A DNA stretch of 64,000 nucleotides from Pterobdella sp. o SKG-2022 (Eukaryota > Annelida > Clitellata > Hirudinida > Piscicolidae): positions 19,920,589 through 19,984,588 of the forward strand of contig OZ038320.1 of NCBI GenBank assembly GCA_964035795.1, given 5' to 3'. The translations under genes were made by a program, and so were the position numbers. Of this stretch, positions 39,982 to 52,800 are shown piece by piece. The notes under the pieces were generated by a model that was given only the letters and a program-made list of their open reading frames with translations, did not search any database and had not been told where the DNA came from. How positions within the stretch are numbered: the first letter of the stretch is position 1; each line of letters starts with the position of its first letter.

Positions 39982-40100
39982 AAAAGTTTTTATCTAACTA
40001 ATTTCACAAAGCTTTTCGTAAGAAAATATTTAATTATCAAGTCTAGTTTACTAACAAACAGTAAGAGAAACAAGCACAAATAAAAACTTTGTTTTTTTTT
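39982..40100. repeat. Weak foldback related to the hairpin family
   Basis: Ends agtttttat and ataaaaact face each other, and cacaaagcttttcgtaag lies inside, the same core as in the 19880 element. The arms are degenerate. The stretch between PTRH2 and ITPR (39211-40690) otherwise shows nothing recognisable. Confidence 0.35.
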
Positions 40101-40693
40101 CTCTTAGTATTTGTTAGTAAATTAGTTCTAAATTAAGCCTATCAAAATAATCGTGGTTAGAAACATTTTTTCTTCTATAATCCTTTAGTTATTGCTAAAA
40201 TGAAAATATTTCTATTTCACAGAGCTAGTGTGAGTAGGAATATACAAAAAGCAAGTTCCATTTGATGGGTGCTTCAAACAAAATGTAAATAGAGTTTCAA
40301 ATAGAATACTCGTTGAAATTTTTCAAAAATTTGAAGTTTATAAAGAAGCAAAAATTATTTTTGAAGTTTTTAAATTAATTCGTTTTTGTTTAAAATAACT
40401 ATGTCTCTCCAAAGTTTGTATAGAAATTTTAGTTTCAAGGTTTATGCTCTCACAAGTATTTTAGATTCTAGAGTCTTTAACGCTAACGATTAAAATAGGC
40501 AAAAATGTAACAGTCTTATTCATCGGCAAATTTTTTCTCTCTTGAAACTATCAACCCATTTTAATCATGGTCGTGCGTTATATATTCGCTATGACGGAAA
40601 CGATAATAATTCTTGCTCCCAAGGGACCTTGCATACACAAGTTTAATTGGATGCTTCATTCGAATGCTTACTCTCCCCAAGGATGCGGGACGA

Positions 40694-40701
40694 ATATAAA
40701 A
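40694..40701 (+). promoter_or_regulatory. Candidate TATA box of ITPR
   Basis: A tataaaag match lies about 100 bases before the ITPR start codon, in a locally less AT-rich context (ggatgcgggacgaatataaa). The spacing allows a 5' leader of about 70-80 bases. In AT-rich DNA such matches arise by chance, so it is only a candidate. Confidence 0.35.
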
Positions 40702-40801
40702 GTACATTGTTGAAATCAATGTCAATTTTTATCCGAAAATTTTTATTTGGAAATTTCATTTCTGACACATTTTGCTCTAAAATTGAAAAGAATATGTGAT
40801 A

Positions 40802-43800
40802 ATGAGTGATTTTTTGTGTTTTGGAGACTTCATAAGTTTGTATTGTGAAGAGACTGAGGGATATGTCTACAATTCACAAACGAGGTACTTTTGATCGAAT
40901 ATGTGAAAAATTGTTTCACTAATGAATTAGAAACTTATTCAAAAGTTGAGTTTTTTAAACTAACAGAATAGTGAAATAAACAACCGTTCATGATGAAATT
41001 TTCAGTTCAGCTTTCAATAGCATCTACGTTTATCAATGGCAAGACAGAGACAAACCGAAGCAAATACCCTGTCCTCAAGGTAATCTCTATTGAATTTTTG
41101 TAAAGATAACAATATTGTAAGTTTTTTTTTAAATTTTGAAAAAATTTAGTTCCAAATTTGAATTGTTTTTCGAAATTAAAGATAAAATGTTTCTTGAGTA
41201 TTATAAAGGTCTAGTGTGTTATAGTCATGTTCTAATAAATTTATTCAAAAATTTTCTTAAAAGTTATTTTTTTAATTATGGAAATAATGGTTGGAAACTC
41301 TAAAAACTTTCATGAAACTCTCTTTTTACAGCAATACAATTTCAAATCTGCATACAAAATCGTTACAAACTGAACAAGAAATGTCGAAAGCTTATGCAAA
41401 CTACGGCCGATGAACCTGAAACTTTGCTGCTTAAAACCCAGAAAAGTCAAGCTAAAGTATTGCCAGTTCATTCATTCAAAACATATTTTTTTGAAAAATT
41501 TTATATACATATACTCTGTTTTTTAAAGCTCGTAGGTAGCTGTAGTTTGAAATCTATTTATAATAGTCTCATATAAGAAATACATAAAGTTTTTTTAAAT
41601 TTCGTAGTTTGCATCAGATGCTGAAAATTATGATAACATAGCTGAGCAAAAAAGACAACATGGTAAAAGAGTGAGGTATGGAGAAACTATCCAGGTTTGC
41701 CATATAGATCATGTTTAATTCATATTGCCCATTTTTCGAGTATTTAGTAAGGCTAGCGTAAAATAATTAAGCTAAAATAAGTAAAACTCAAAAAGAATGA
41801 CTTTATATAGTTTTAAATAGAAAAAATGAATGAAAAACTAAGTTGAAGCACGTTTTTACGGGGAAGTATATCCATATATCTACTACAACAACGTCAAGGA
41901 GGGACAAAAACAATATGCTGGTGACTCATATTAAATGCATTATTATTATATTTCTAATCGAAGTTTTGTAAATTGAAAAATTAAACTCAGTAATGAATTT
42001 AAATTTAACTAGTTATTAAATTAACTAATGTAACTATAAAATTACCTAAACTTCATAAACTCCCAAATAACAGGTTCATTTGCATGAGTACAATGGAAAA
42101 CACGCTCAAATTAAAATTCTGCCTAGATACAAAGTAAAAACTGAAGGAGAATCAGTTCAAATTTATGACCAAGTCATTTTCGAAAGTGTTAAGTCTCCAG
42201 GGCAATTTTTCCATGCAAGTGCTCCGTGGAAAATCGATAACTTCTCTGTGGGGTTAGAGAATAGATTTTTTTATAAATTGGTTTTATTGATAAAAGAAAG
42301 TTTTGCTAATTATGTACATATAGAATAATTTTGCCCAAAAATATTTTTTATTTATAAAATGTATTCTAAATACAACTTAATCATTTATTTTAATTTATGT
42401 TGTATTTTTTTGGGTACGCAATGAGTAGAGTTACCAAAAATCAAAAAAGATCGAATAATTTTACAAAGACCTTCGAGCTTTTTTTAAAAAAAAACACTGG
42501 CCCCATTGATTGTAGAATCTTTTCGAATTTGAAGGCATACCGTTTATATAGTAAGCTCTATTTGTTGAATTTTACTGAGGTTAATTATGACATCCATTTG
42601 ATACATTAGCATGGCAATAAGAATCATTTCTGTCAGCTTTTCTATATTTTGAGCCGTTTTCACAAACATAGTTGAAGAACTCGTTTATTTTTTGCATATG
42701 TCAATGTTTATGTAGAAGCATTTGAGATGGTCTAAAGGTGACAAAATCATATCTGTTAAGACTGTCAAAGGTTTGTGTGGAGTAGAGTTGAGGGTTGAAA
42801 ATTAAATCGAATATTTTTTGTTCAAAAACGAAAAAATTCTAGTTCTCACAAGCATGACGTTACTAATTTTTATAAAATATTTTTACTTTCATGCTGGGTG
42901 CTCAAAAAACGAACTGTCCTTGAATGTTAAAAACAAAGATTGCTAGAATTGAAGTGAAAAATTCATTAAATAATTACGGAATGAAGGATTACTGTCACTA
43001 AGCGATAAGCTGTTACGTGTTTCTGAATTATGTACCGAGTTTCTCCACTTTTTGAAAGCTAGAATTTAATCTATATGTTTATAATAGTTTTTTATAACTT
43101 ATATATTGCCTAGAAACTTTTGAAGTTTATGCTACTATGGTCATATTGCATTGTAATCTTTTTGATACTAGTGTAATCCACCTTTTTCATTCAAATCGAC
43201 GAAAAATTTTTATGGTTCTTATTTTCTCAAACAAGCTAAAGATAATATCAATTAGCTTAATTAACGTTTTTGAAAAAAAGTGCAGATTTTTAAAGATTAT
43301 TTTATACCATTTCAAGGTCCGAACTTAATCTAGGAGTTCAGCCAGCCGGATTTACTGTGGTCAAATGTTTTAGGTTTTCAGAAGAAAAAAAAGATTATCT
43401 CAAAGTAATTTAAAAAATTATTTACATGAAATGATTTCATTGATGGAAGACTTTAGCAATAACAACTAACACTTAACGTACAGCCACCATTATATAAACT
43501 TCCTAAATAAACATGATTTGTTTGAGTGCATAGCTACTAAAATTTAATATTACTTATAATACTTTAAACAAAATATAAAATATTTGAAAATATAGACATA
43601 AAAACATGTAGATTGTAAAAACCTCTTAAACGCAAAAAGTCATCATATAAGTCATTTTATAAATGTTTGCCATAATATGACTTGAGTCTATCCCAATGAT
43701 TATCATAAGGGAGGCAGTGTGATAAGAATGTTTCATAAGGAGTTGGAGGCTTTTGTCGTGGCTGAGGGTCTTTTCGATGATGAAGTCACCGAGGACGGTT

Positions 43801-46800
43801 TGCTTCAAATTTTTTTAGCATTAATGTTCCTAATGCTCTCTTCTATTTTATAATAAATAAAAATAATAATTATTATTAATATATGAATTTATATAAAAAT
43901 AAACAAATTTATTTAAAATTTTTGATAATAATCATATTATGAAAATAAAATATTTTTAAACATGGTATTCTCTTGATATCCAAACAGTACACTTGAGAAT
44001 CAGAGAAGTGGACCAGCTAGTGCCTAAGTCCCTGTACCCAACCACTTCAGGCAATACCTTCTGGCAAATTGAAGCAGAAAGCGGCATTTTGAGTGGTAAA
44101 TTTATTAATTGAATTTATGATTCGCTGATCCTCAATATTTCATTTTTTTTAAATTTTGGAAATGAAATAGAAATTTAAATTATCGAAAAATGTTCAAATT
44201 AAAACGCAGGCGATGTGATAAGGTGGGAACAGCAGATTCGATTTCGTCACTTGGCAACTCGCCAATACCTTTGCATCACTACTGACCGAACTGTCACTTT
44301 GACTTGTGACTCAAAAGACCCAAGAACTGTTTTCAGACTGCACTCTGTCATTAAGGTCCGTGACACTTAAGTTGATTATTTGAAAATTTAGTTCCAAAAA
44401 TTTATTTATAAATATAGCTTATTTTTAAATATTCATATTTTCATATGCATTTTGATGATTTTGAAGTAGTTTGTAGAGGAAATGCTTAGCGCGTTGCCTG
44501 TATAATCTAATTTTAAATAGCTTCATCTTGAAAAGATGATTTGAATAAAAATTTTTTGCTTCCATGGTGTGATGCCTCCTCGATCAGGCAAAGGTAGTTT
44601 GAAGTTTTTTTTAAATTTTTTTGTTTTTTTCACTTTTTGCTGCTTATTTTTAGTTTATCAGTTTTCTAAATCATTTTTTTTTAAATATATGATTAAATCG
44701 ATTGAGCTTGGCTGCATGTTACATGGTTTGTAAGTATGTTTCAAAATTTTGAAAAAATCTTTTAATTTTTCTATAGGAAGTTGATGAGATAATCTTCGAA
44801 AGCTACGCAAGGATAGAGCATGTGATCACAGGATATTGGCTGCATGCGATGAGAGGTTGGCACTCTTGTGTGTTCACATGTTGACAAATTTAAATGTATA
44901 AGCAACAACAGTTGGAGTTAATTAACAAAATCGTTTTGATCAAGACTAACTTTTATTACCATCATAATGTAAGTACAAAAATCTTCAAATATTGTTTTAA
45001 AATCCTTTTAAATTTGTATAAACTATTTTAAATTTTAATTTTATAGAAAAATAGATTATCATGCATTATGGTAGAGCATTGGACTAACTAGCTAGTTCTA
45101 GGACTAACCCATGTCGGGCCGGCATTTGACCCTTTATTTTACAGTTGCTGTGCTGTAAACGTAAAGCGTAGTTGATGTTTTAAGCTAAAAATTCAAACCT
45201 GCTATAAGTTAGTTTACTTTACCTAATATAGAAAGTTTATATTTGCAAATTACAGACCATGTTTTTGAGCTCCATTTGCTTTAGTTAAAGATAATAAGCA
45301 AGCGTTTACGCTTAAAAGTTATATAAAAACTTTCTTTAAAAAAATTTTGAACAAAAAAAAATTTAAACTTGAAAACATCAGACGAGGAGTATGTTAGGAC
45401 CCAGCTGAGACAGGCTGATGATGAAAGTGGTGAGTCACTCAAGAGTCTCAGATGGGACGCTGCTACCCTCAGAAAGGTCCACTTATTATTCTTACTCAAT
45501 ACAACATGTTTATTTAACAAGTGTAATTTAAAAATTTACCAAAGGTTTTTTTAAATTTATTGAAATGAATCAAACGGATAATCTATGATGCTTTCCTCTA
45601 AATCTCAGATTTCTGCGAGTGGGGAGAAAGTCTACCACGATGCGTATACATTACAAATGGTGGAAGAAGCTGATTTGACGGCATTCAATTACGCGGCTGG
45701 CATGGTTCCATTTCTCCTCAACAACATCCTAGATGTATTATATCTTATATAATGTTTTAAAATCTTAAAAAAGGAGTTTGAAATTGTTCAAATAACTAAT
45801 GAGATTTTTGTATTGCTTAAAAAATCGAGTTTGATTGGATAACTTATGAAAACAAAATTTAATTTACATTTTAACGCAATTTGAAAAAGATTAAAATGCT
45901 AATTTGTATTTGATTCTTTCAGAGAAACCATGGAAAACTTTTAAATGCTAAAAAAACATTCAAAATTACACTTGTGAGTCGCTTTACGAGAGTTTAACTA
46001 TTCAATTAAAAATATTTAAGCAGCTCATGATAGAAAAGTAACATCATTTAAAGGCTTTGGAGGAATTGAAGGGTTTTATGCTGATGAATGGAGTTGCTCT
46101 CAAAAAGAGACAGAAACTCATGAGAAATCTTAGGGTATCAAAACTTTGGTTTATAAGGAAGGCTTCATATGAATTTCCAAATATATATCAGAAAGTTATA
46201 TTTATTGAAGTCATCATTTAAAAAATTTTTGAAATCTTTTACTCATGTATGGTTTCGATAAAAATAAAACCCGATTTTTTTCAGATAATAGATCTTCTGG
46301 TCCGTATTTTACAATTTCCACTGCACGGAGTTTCCGATCAGATGCATTTGACCAAAATTTTCAAAGAAGCTTATGACGTTCTTTATACTTATATGATAGG
46401 CAACAGCAGAAAAAACGCCCTCTATTTCGCCAAATATATCGACTTTTTTCAGACTCAAATTACTGTTAAAACGGTAATGTTTTAGTTTTGTTCTATTGTG
46501 TATATTTAATATCCCTTTAAAACTTTCCCGAAAACTCAATCGAATGTATATCAGTTTTTGATTCACTTATTATCATATATCTTATTATTAATATTTCAAT
46601 TATGAGCATAGGGTGATATCGGCTTGAACGTAGCCAAAATGATTGCCGAGTTGATAAGAGACAATAGGAAAATTGTTGACCGCATCAGTCAAGAGCAAAT
46701 CGAACTTTTCGTCGGTCTTTTAAAAATCAACAAGGTTAAATGTGTATGTTATTTAAAAAATTAATTCACTTGTCAAAATTATAGCTGAGTAATCATAAAA

Positions 46801-49800
46801 ATTCTATACATTTTTTTCAGAACTATCGATACTTAGACTTACTGAATGTGTTGTGTGTATGTAATGGTGTTGCAATTTCAAACAATCAAACATACATAAC
46901 CGAGCACTGGCTTCGAAGAGACAAAGTAAGAACATTAAAAATCAACAAAATTCAACTAAAAAAAGCTTCTTTTTCTATTTCATACTATCAACTTTCCAAC
47001 AAAAGGTAGGCATGCGTTTTTTGACTGAGCGAGGGCAAAATGTGAATGGACAACCGAACATCATTTATGTTTCGACCAACACAGGCGTGTCATGGACAGC
47101 CCTTCACGACTTTGTTGATGTAAGGCAATCCAGGTTTATATTATATACGAAGTATTTTCGACCTCAACTTTTATATTTATATATTTTATTTAGATTAGTA
47201 CACACTGAAAAATAATCTTTGTAATTATTGAGCAGAAAAAGTTTGCAGAGTACAATGAAGAAGATGTAATATTTTTTGAGCACCAGCTTGATTTATACAA
47301 AAACCTCACTTATGTATGGAATTTAATTTTAAATTATCATTTTTCAAGTTAAAAGATATTTTGAAAATTAAAACGATAAATTTTCCAATATACTTAAATA
47401 TCATGTAAGCTTTGCTACCAAAATAGAAATTTTTAAATAAGAAAATATGACTAAATAGTTAAAAATAACCTTGAAGGGTCGAAATGATTTCTCAATCTTT
47501 GTGATAACTCGAGAATTAGGTATTTTGACATGGGACGAAGCTTTTTTGTCGTTGTCTTCTTCACTCTTGCCCGAGTACCTCAGAGCCAAGTACTGTCAGC
47601 TCATCATAGGTGAGTTTATGTTTTATATTTTCAACGTCGAAAAAAATCTTAAAAAGTTGTTTTTAAAAAATTACTATGATATTTCAAAAATAAATTAGCA
47701 TGCATATAATCTACTAAACATTGTTTTAATAATCTTCAAGGACTATTTATCGACGTTGGAACAAACTACTCAGTGTTGGACCACACTAACCTCTCTTTCA
47801 TCTATGAAGATGTCCTTGCTCCTGGTCCCAATGCTGATGGAGAGTTTGTGAGTTCATTGCTCCATTCTTTAATAGTCTTGTTTGAATCTAATTTAAAAAG
47901 TTATTTAGTTATTGTTTGGCAGGTTAAAAAATCCATACCAGCGATAGAAAACTGGCTTGCTCCTGAAGGAGTAAGTTTAATGCATTGATATCTTGATTGT
48001 TTTGGAAACATGTTTATTTGATGATCAGATTATCAAAGACTTGGTGACATTGTTTCCGGTGATAAGAGATTGGATAGCAGACTTCCTACTCGATACCAAG
48101 GAAATGATTGCTTCTCAGAAAGGCCACAACATGTTGATTGAACAGGTTAGATTGTGAAGTTTCAAATGCTTGAAAGTTTATTTTTCAACATTAGATTGGA
48201 GACCTAGAGTTATTAACTTTTAAAAAATTGTTCATAAAGCGATTATTTAAAATTATGAAGGTGTTGCGTCTTTTTCATTACTTGGTGAAATTTGGGTATT
48301 ATGGTAGCGAGGATATAAAAAAACTTCTCAAACCACTCCTACTTATTCTTGATTGCAAACATGACAAACCGTTTCTTCCCGATACAGACAAAGGTATAAT
48401 GAATGAAAAATTTTTTAAATTAAATGAATTAATGTGAATTAAACTTGAAAAAATTGAAAATAAAATTCTAGGTTTTTCAAAAGAAGCTCAAAAATTGGTT
48501 CAGCTTTATCGCAATAAAGAAAGATTTGAGCCCAGTGCTGAATGTGAGGCTCTTGTGAACGCTAAATTCCAGTTAGCACCATCACTTCTACTATTAAATT
48601 ATCTCGCTTTAGCGGCTTTCACTATATTTTGTAGAAGTTGGAAATCTTGATCATTTTTTACAGAGCTATGGAAGTATTAGACTTACTGTTAACTTTTCAA
48701 TTTAACTCAAGACTTGAAAGTTTCATTGCAAAGTTCAAAACATGCGAAATAGCCATAAGCAAAAACAAAGGTTTGCCATGAGCTAAATGATTTTAATATT
48801 CAACTGGTTAGCTTTTTTAAGATCACATCAAAATAGGGAAAAAGAGAAATCAAAAATTATTCTCGAGAAAACATTTTTATGAACACTCAACTTCAATGAA
48901 TTGAATTTTTAAACTAAAATTTCAGCTGCAAGTAATTTTCTTTGTTCAGTTTTGAACGAAGACTTTGACGCGTTCGATACATCCAAGTGAGATTGTGTGA
49001 TGTTAATGCAGTGAAAAACATGAAATTTAAACACAGATTTCAATAAATTATCTTTTAAAAATTAAAAAATGATAAAAAACCTCAAGGAAAGGAATAGCGT
49101 TACAGAAGAAGGCAGTCCGAGACCTCAAAGCCATGTTTGACTCTACCGCATACTTCAACTCTGAACAGATCACTTCCATTCTAATGGTTGTACAATTATT
49201 ATATGAAGTCCTTTGGAAATCAATTGAACAATATAACTTAAATTGGAGTTGTATATAAAAAAAATTATTTCAAAGGATTTATCGAATTACAAGTACGACA
49301 AAATGATAAACAAATCCTTGAGCTTGTTGAACAAGTTCTATTCTGCTAAAACCAAGTTATTCAAATCAGCTATTAGAGCCATGGTTATTAATTTAACTTA
49401 TATTCAAAGAATTATATAAGCGATTTGAATTATAGAAACTTTTTATATGGATAAATACAAATTTTAATATACATTAAAGAATTAGAATAAAAAAACAATG
49501 AAATAGCATAATATTATTGGAACAAAAACTCGAAAATCCACTGAAGGTGCTTATAACGACTGACTCGTGCCACGTGCACAGAGAAGTAGCTCGAACAATG
49601 CCCATCATAAGGAGGTATGCCAGAGCCAAACTCAATGACGATCAAGTCAACTCCCTTGGAGCTGTGATTGATACTTACACTGGGTTCCATTCAGTATTAC
49701 TGACTCTTTTTATTAATAAATAAGTTCTATTAACCGCTGGTTCTATAATTTCTTATACACTTCTTATGTATTGTTATAATGAATGTTTTGAAATTAATAT

Positions 49801-52800
49801 TGAATTTCAAAAATGCAGGACATTTAAATGAGCTTTTATTACTTAATGGTTTAACAATATAAAACTACTTAAGTCAACTCGTATGTTCATTTTTTGATAT
49901 AGTATTTTAGAAATGTTAAAATTTATATTTTTATTGATTGTATAAATAAATTTAAAATTAAGTATGAATATTTTCAAATAAAATTAAAAGTAATACATGA
50001 AAAATTACCGATTATTGGCTTTAGCTTCTGTCACATACCAAAAGACGAGAGTGAGCGCAACCCTATGAACCAGAATATCTTGATGAATCACGGTTTTTTG
50101 ACATTTTTGACTTTTAATTTTGTCAAAAATGAGAAATTTGACAAAAAAAAATAGTTACTATCATTTTTTTGTTATAAAATACGTTATACAAATTCAAAAT
50201 TATCTATTACGACCAGAGGTTTTAACCTTAGTCTTTGATATGTTGACAATGGAAATCGATGCTAAACTCATGGTAATTATAACCTATAAGAGCTTATATT
50301 CATTTTAATGGATCAATACTCAAACATTGAATTGTTTAAAAGGAGCAATACAGAGGTTTGAAGAACATAATGAAGAAATGTTTGAACTTGTTGAGAGCAC
50401 TTTCCCAAGGGAATGAACTGGTGCAAATGAGAGTCTTTGAAAGGTTGCAAGTCTTATAGTTTTGTCACTTTTTTACTTTTGTTAATACTATTTTTTCAGA
50501 TTAGATATTATGCTCAAAATCAAGGTAGTCGAATCAGATGTTGCTAACGCCCTAAAAGAAGTATGCCTGTAAAATTCTAATAGAGAGTTTTCATAATTCA
50601 CTCAAAATATTTTCAAAGAATTTTTTAACTTGAAAAAAACATTTGATTCATTTCTAAAAAAAAAATTGTTTTCATTGCAAAATCAAGGCTTTCATCGGCA
50701 ACCAAAGAACTTGTCTCAAAATTGTACCTCAGCAAATCCAAACTATTGTTGATTTGGTTGGAAACTTGCAAGATAGGGCTGGTGCTGAGTTTCTGGATCT
50801 TTTGAAAGTATTAACATTATTAATAAAAACGTTAAATTTCATCTTCTTTTATTAGGCTGATTTAGTTAATCTTTTGTGAGTATTGTTATTTTTTGTCAAA
50901 ACATGAAAACAGTTGGAAATTGAAAATCTCCAAAACTTCATGACTAGATAATCGATTGTTTTGAAGGTGATCGTAAAAGTTGAAGGCTTGGACTTGACAT
51001 TGAAAAGAAATCAAGCTTATGTAATGAAATATGTGATGCAAGATTATAACAAACTAGCTTCTATCATGGATCATCCAAGGGAATTTAGAGAAAAAATATT
51101 GACCACAGAAGCCGGCTTGATACCTTTGAAGTATCTCATCAGCTTGGTTGATCTGCTTGCCACTTGTGCTGAAGTTCGGTTTTTAATTACATTTGAAAAC
51201 GATATCACTTCATTTATCGGATGATAACTTGGAAAAATTTGCCGTTTTTTATTCTTCAAGAAAAGTGAATCTTTAAAAAAATATCTATATAAAAAATATA
51301 TTCAGGGAGAAAATCGTTTCATCGAATCAATGTGTCAAACCATTATGTCAGTCGACGAGTTGCTTTGGGTTTTCAATCATCCAAACATAGACAACAACCT
51401 CAAAAGACCTTTCCTAGATTATTTTTTGTGGGTGTATATGAAGACTGCAGGTTCTGCTGTTGAAAGTGGAGCAGGAGACTTGCCTCATGACGCGTATGTG
51501 GCTCGAATTCATTATAGCTTCTGATATTAAATATTGAGAAGTAATACCAATTTGAATCACTTTGTAGGAGTCTTTGGAATTTTTTGATTACTGTATCCAA
51601 AGAACTACATCAGCTCACTGAGTTTCTATCAAAACATGCAGAGAAAGCATTGAACCTACTCAAAAAAGTGCCTCCAAAATGGTTGGCATTTCAAAAAAGT
51701 TTCTTTTAGTTACTGATGAGAAATTCATTGCAAATCGATAAGCTTCGTGCATTTATAAACCTATAAACCGTTGTGTTTATTTATATCATTTCAATAAGAA
51801 TTATTTAATATATATTAATTTTAATGCTCAAAACTTTAAAACAAAGCTCTCTTTTAGAAGAGAATACAAAATATGGATGTAAATCTAATAAATTTGCATG
51901 ACAAAACGTCCAAGTTTGGAAAAAACAAAAGATTGCCAGTAATACATTAATTAATTTCAACTTATTAAATACATATATAAACAAATGTTAAATGTTTTTT
52001 TTTCAAACAACATCGACCAATATCATATAATATTTTCAACTTTTCACTTAGCTCCATAGCAGATCCATTGGACCCTGATTCAGTCTTCCAACATAGTTCT
52101 CACTACATTCTTAGCGGAGTGATGCCCATTGTTCAAGTAAAATAAAATCTTACATGAAATTGTAAACTTTCTAAATTTTTTCCATTTTTTTTATTGAAAT
52201 TTTTTCAATTCGATGTTTAATTTAGTCGAAAATAAAATTAAGAATGAAAATTTTGAATAGTCGTTTCCTCGGAAAACTAATATTTGAGTTTGTTTATTGA
52301 CAGGCGTTCTATTCGAAGTTTTATCAGCCCGACAAAGATTCGCATCCAGAAGAAATAGAAAACACGGATCAGCTGGCTCGAACATTAGTTGTATGTTTTA
52401 AAGAATATTTGATATTCAGATATTATAACATGGAGGTGATATAATATGTTGAACATGATTCAAAACATAGTTTGGTCCTATAGCTCAATGGTAGAGAAAA
52501 GAAAAGATATGCTTTGAGACGAGATTCAAAAATGGTTAATGATGTTGAGTTTCTAATGTCGGGTGTTAGAGAGTTCCAAGCAACAAGAAACGCATGTCTA
52601 AAATCTCGCTCGGATATATTATTAGTGGTACTATTCTTTATGAAGAATGTAGCGGTTGCCGATCGAATTGACTTGAGAGAAATAATGCTATAAAATGAAA
52701 TTTTAATCTTTTTCAATTTAAATTTAAGTGTTTCGCTTTATATAAACTGCAGGGATTTTGTGAAGCGGTGATTCCTCTAGTGATGAACCCCACATACAAC

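Noticed and set aside
42397..42800. Open frame at 42397 and a TCTAAAGGTGAC segment (KHLRWSKGD) near 42710 as extra ITPR exons
   Set aside because: The exons 42074-42252 and 43317-43404 join in frame and give the expected MIR sequence directly, leaving no place for them.
43626..43808. Minus-strand frame of 60 residues
   Set aside because: The plus strand here is an ITPR exon (GGSVIRMFHKELEAF), so the minus frame is a shadow.
45410..45450. Hammerhead-ribozyme-like CTGATGA...GAAA
   Set aside because: It lies in an ITPR coding exon and lacks the required stems.
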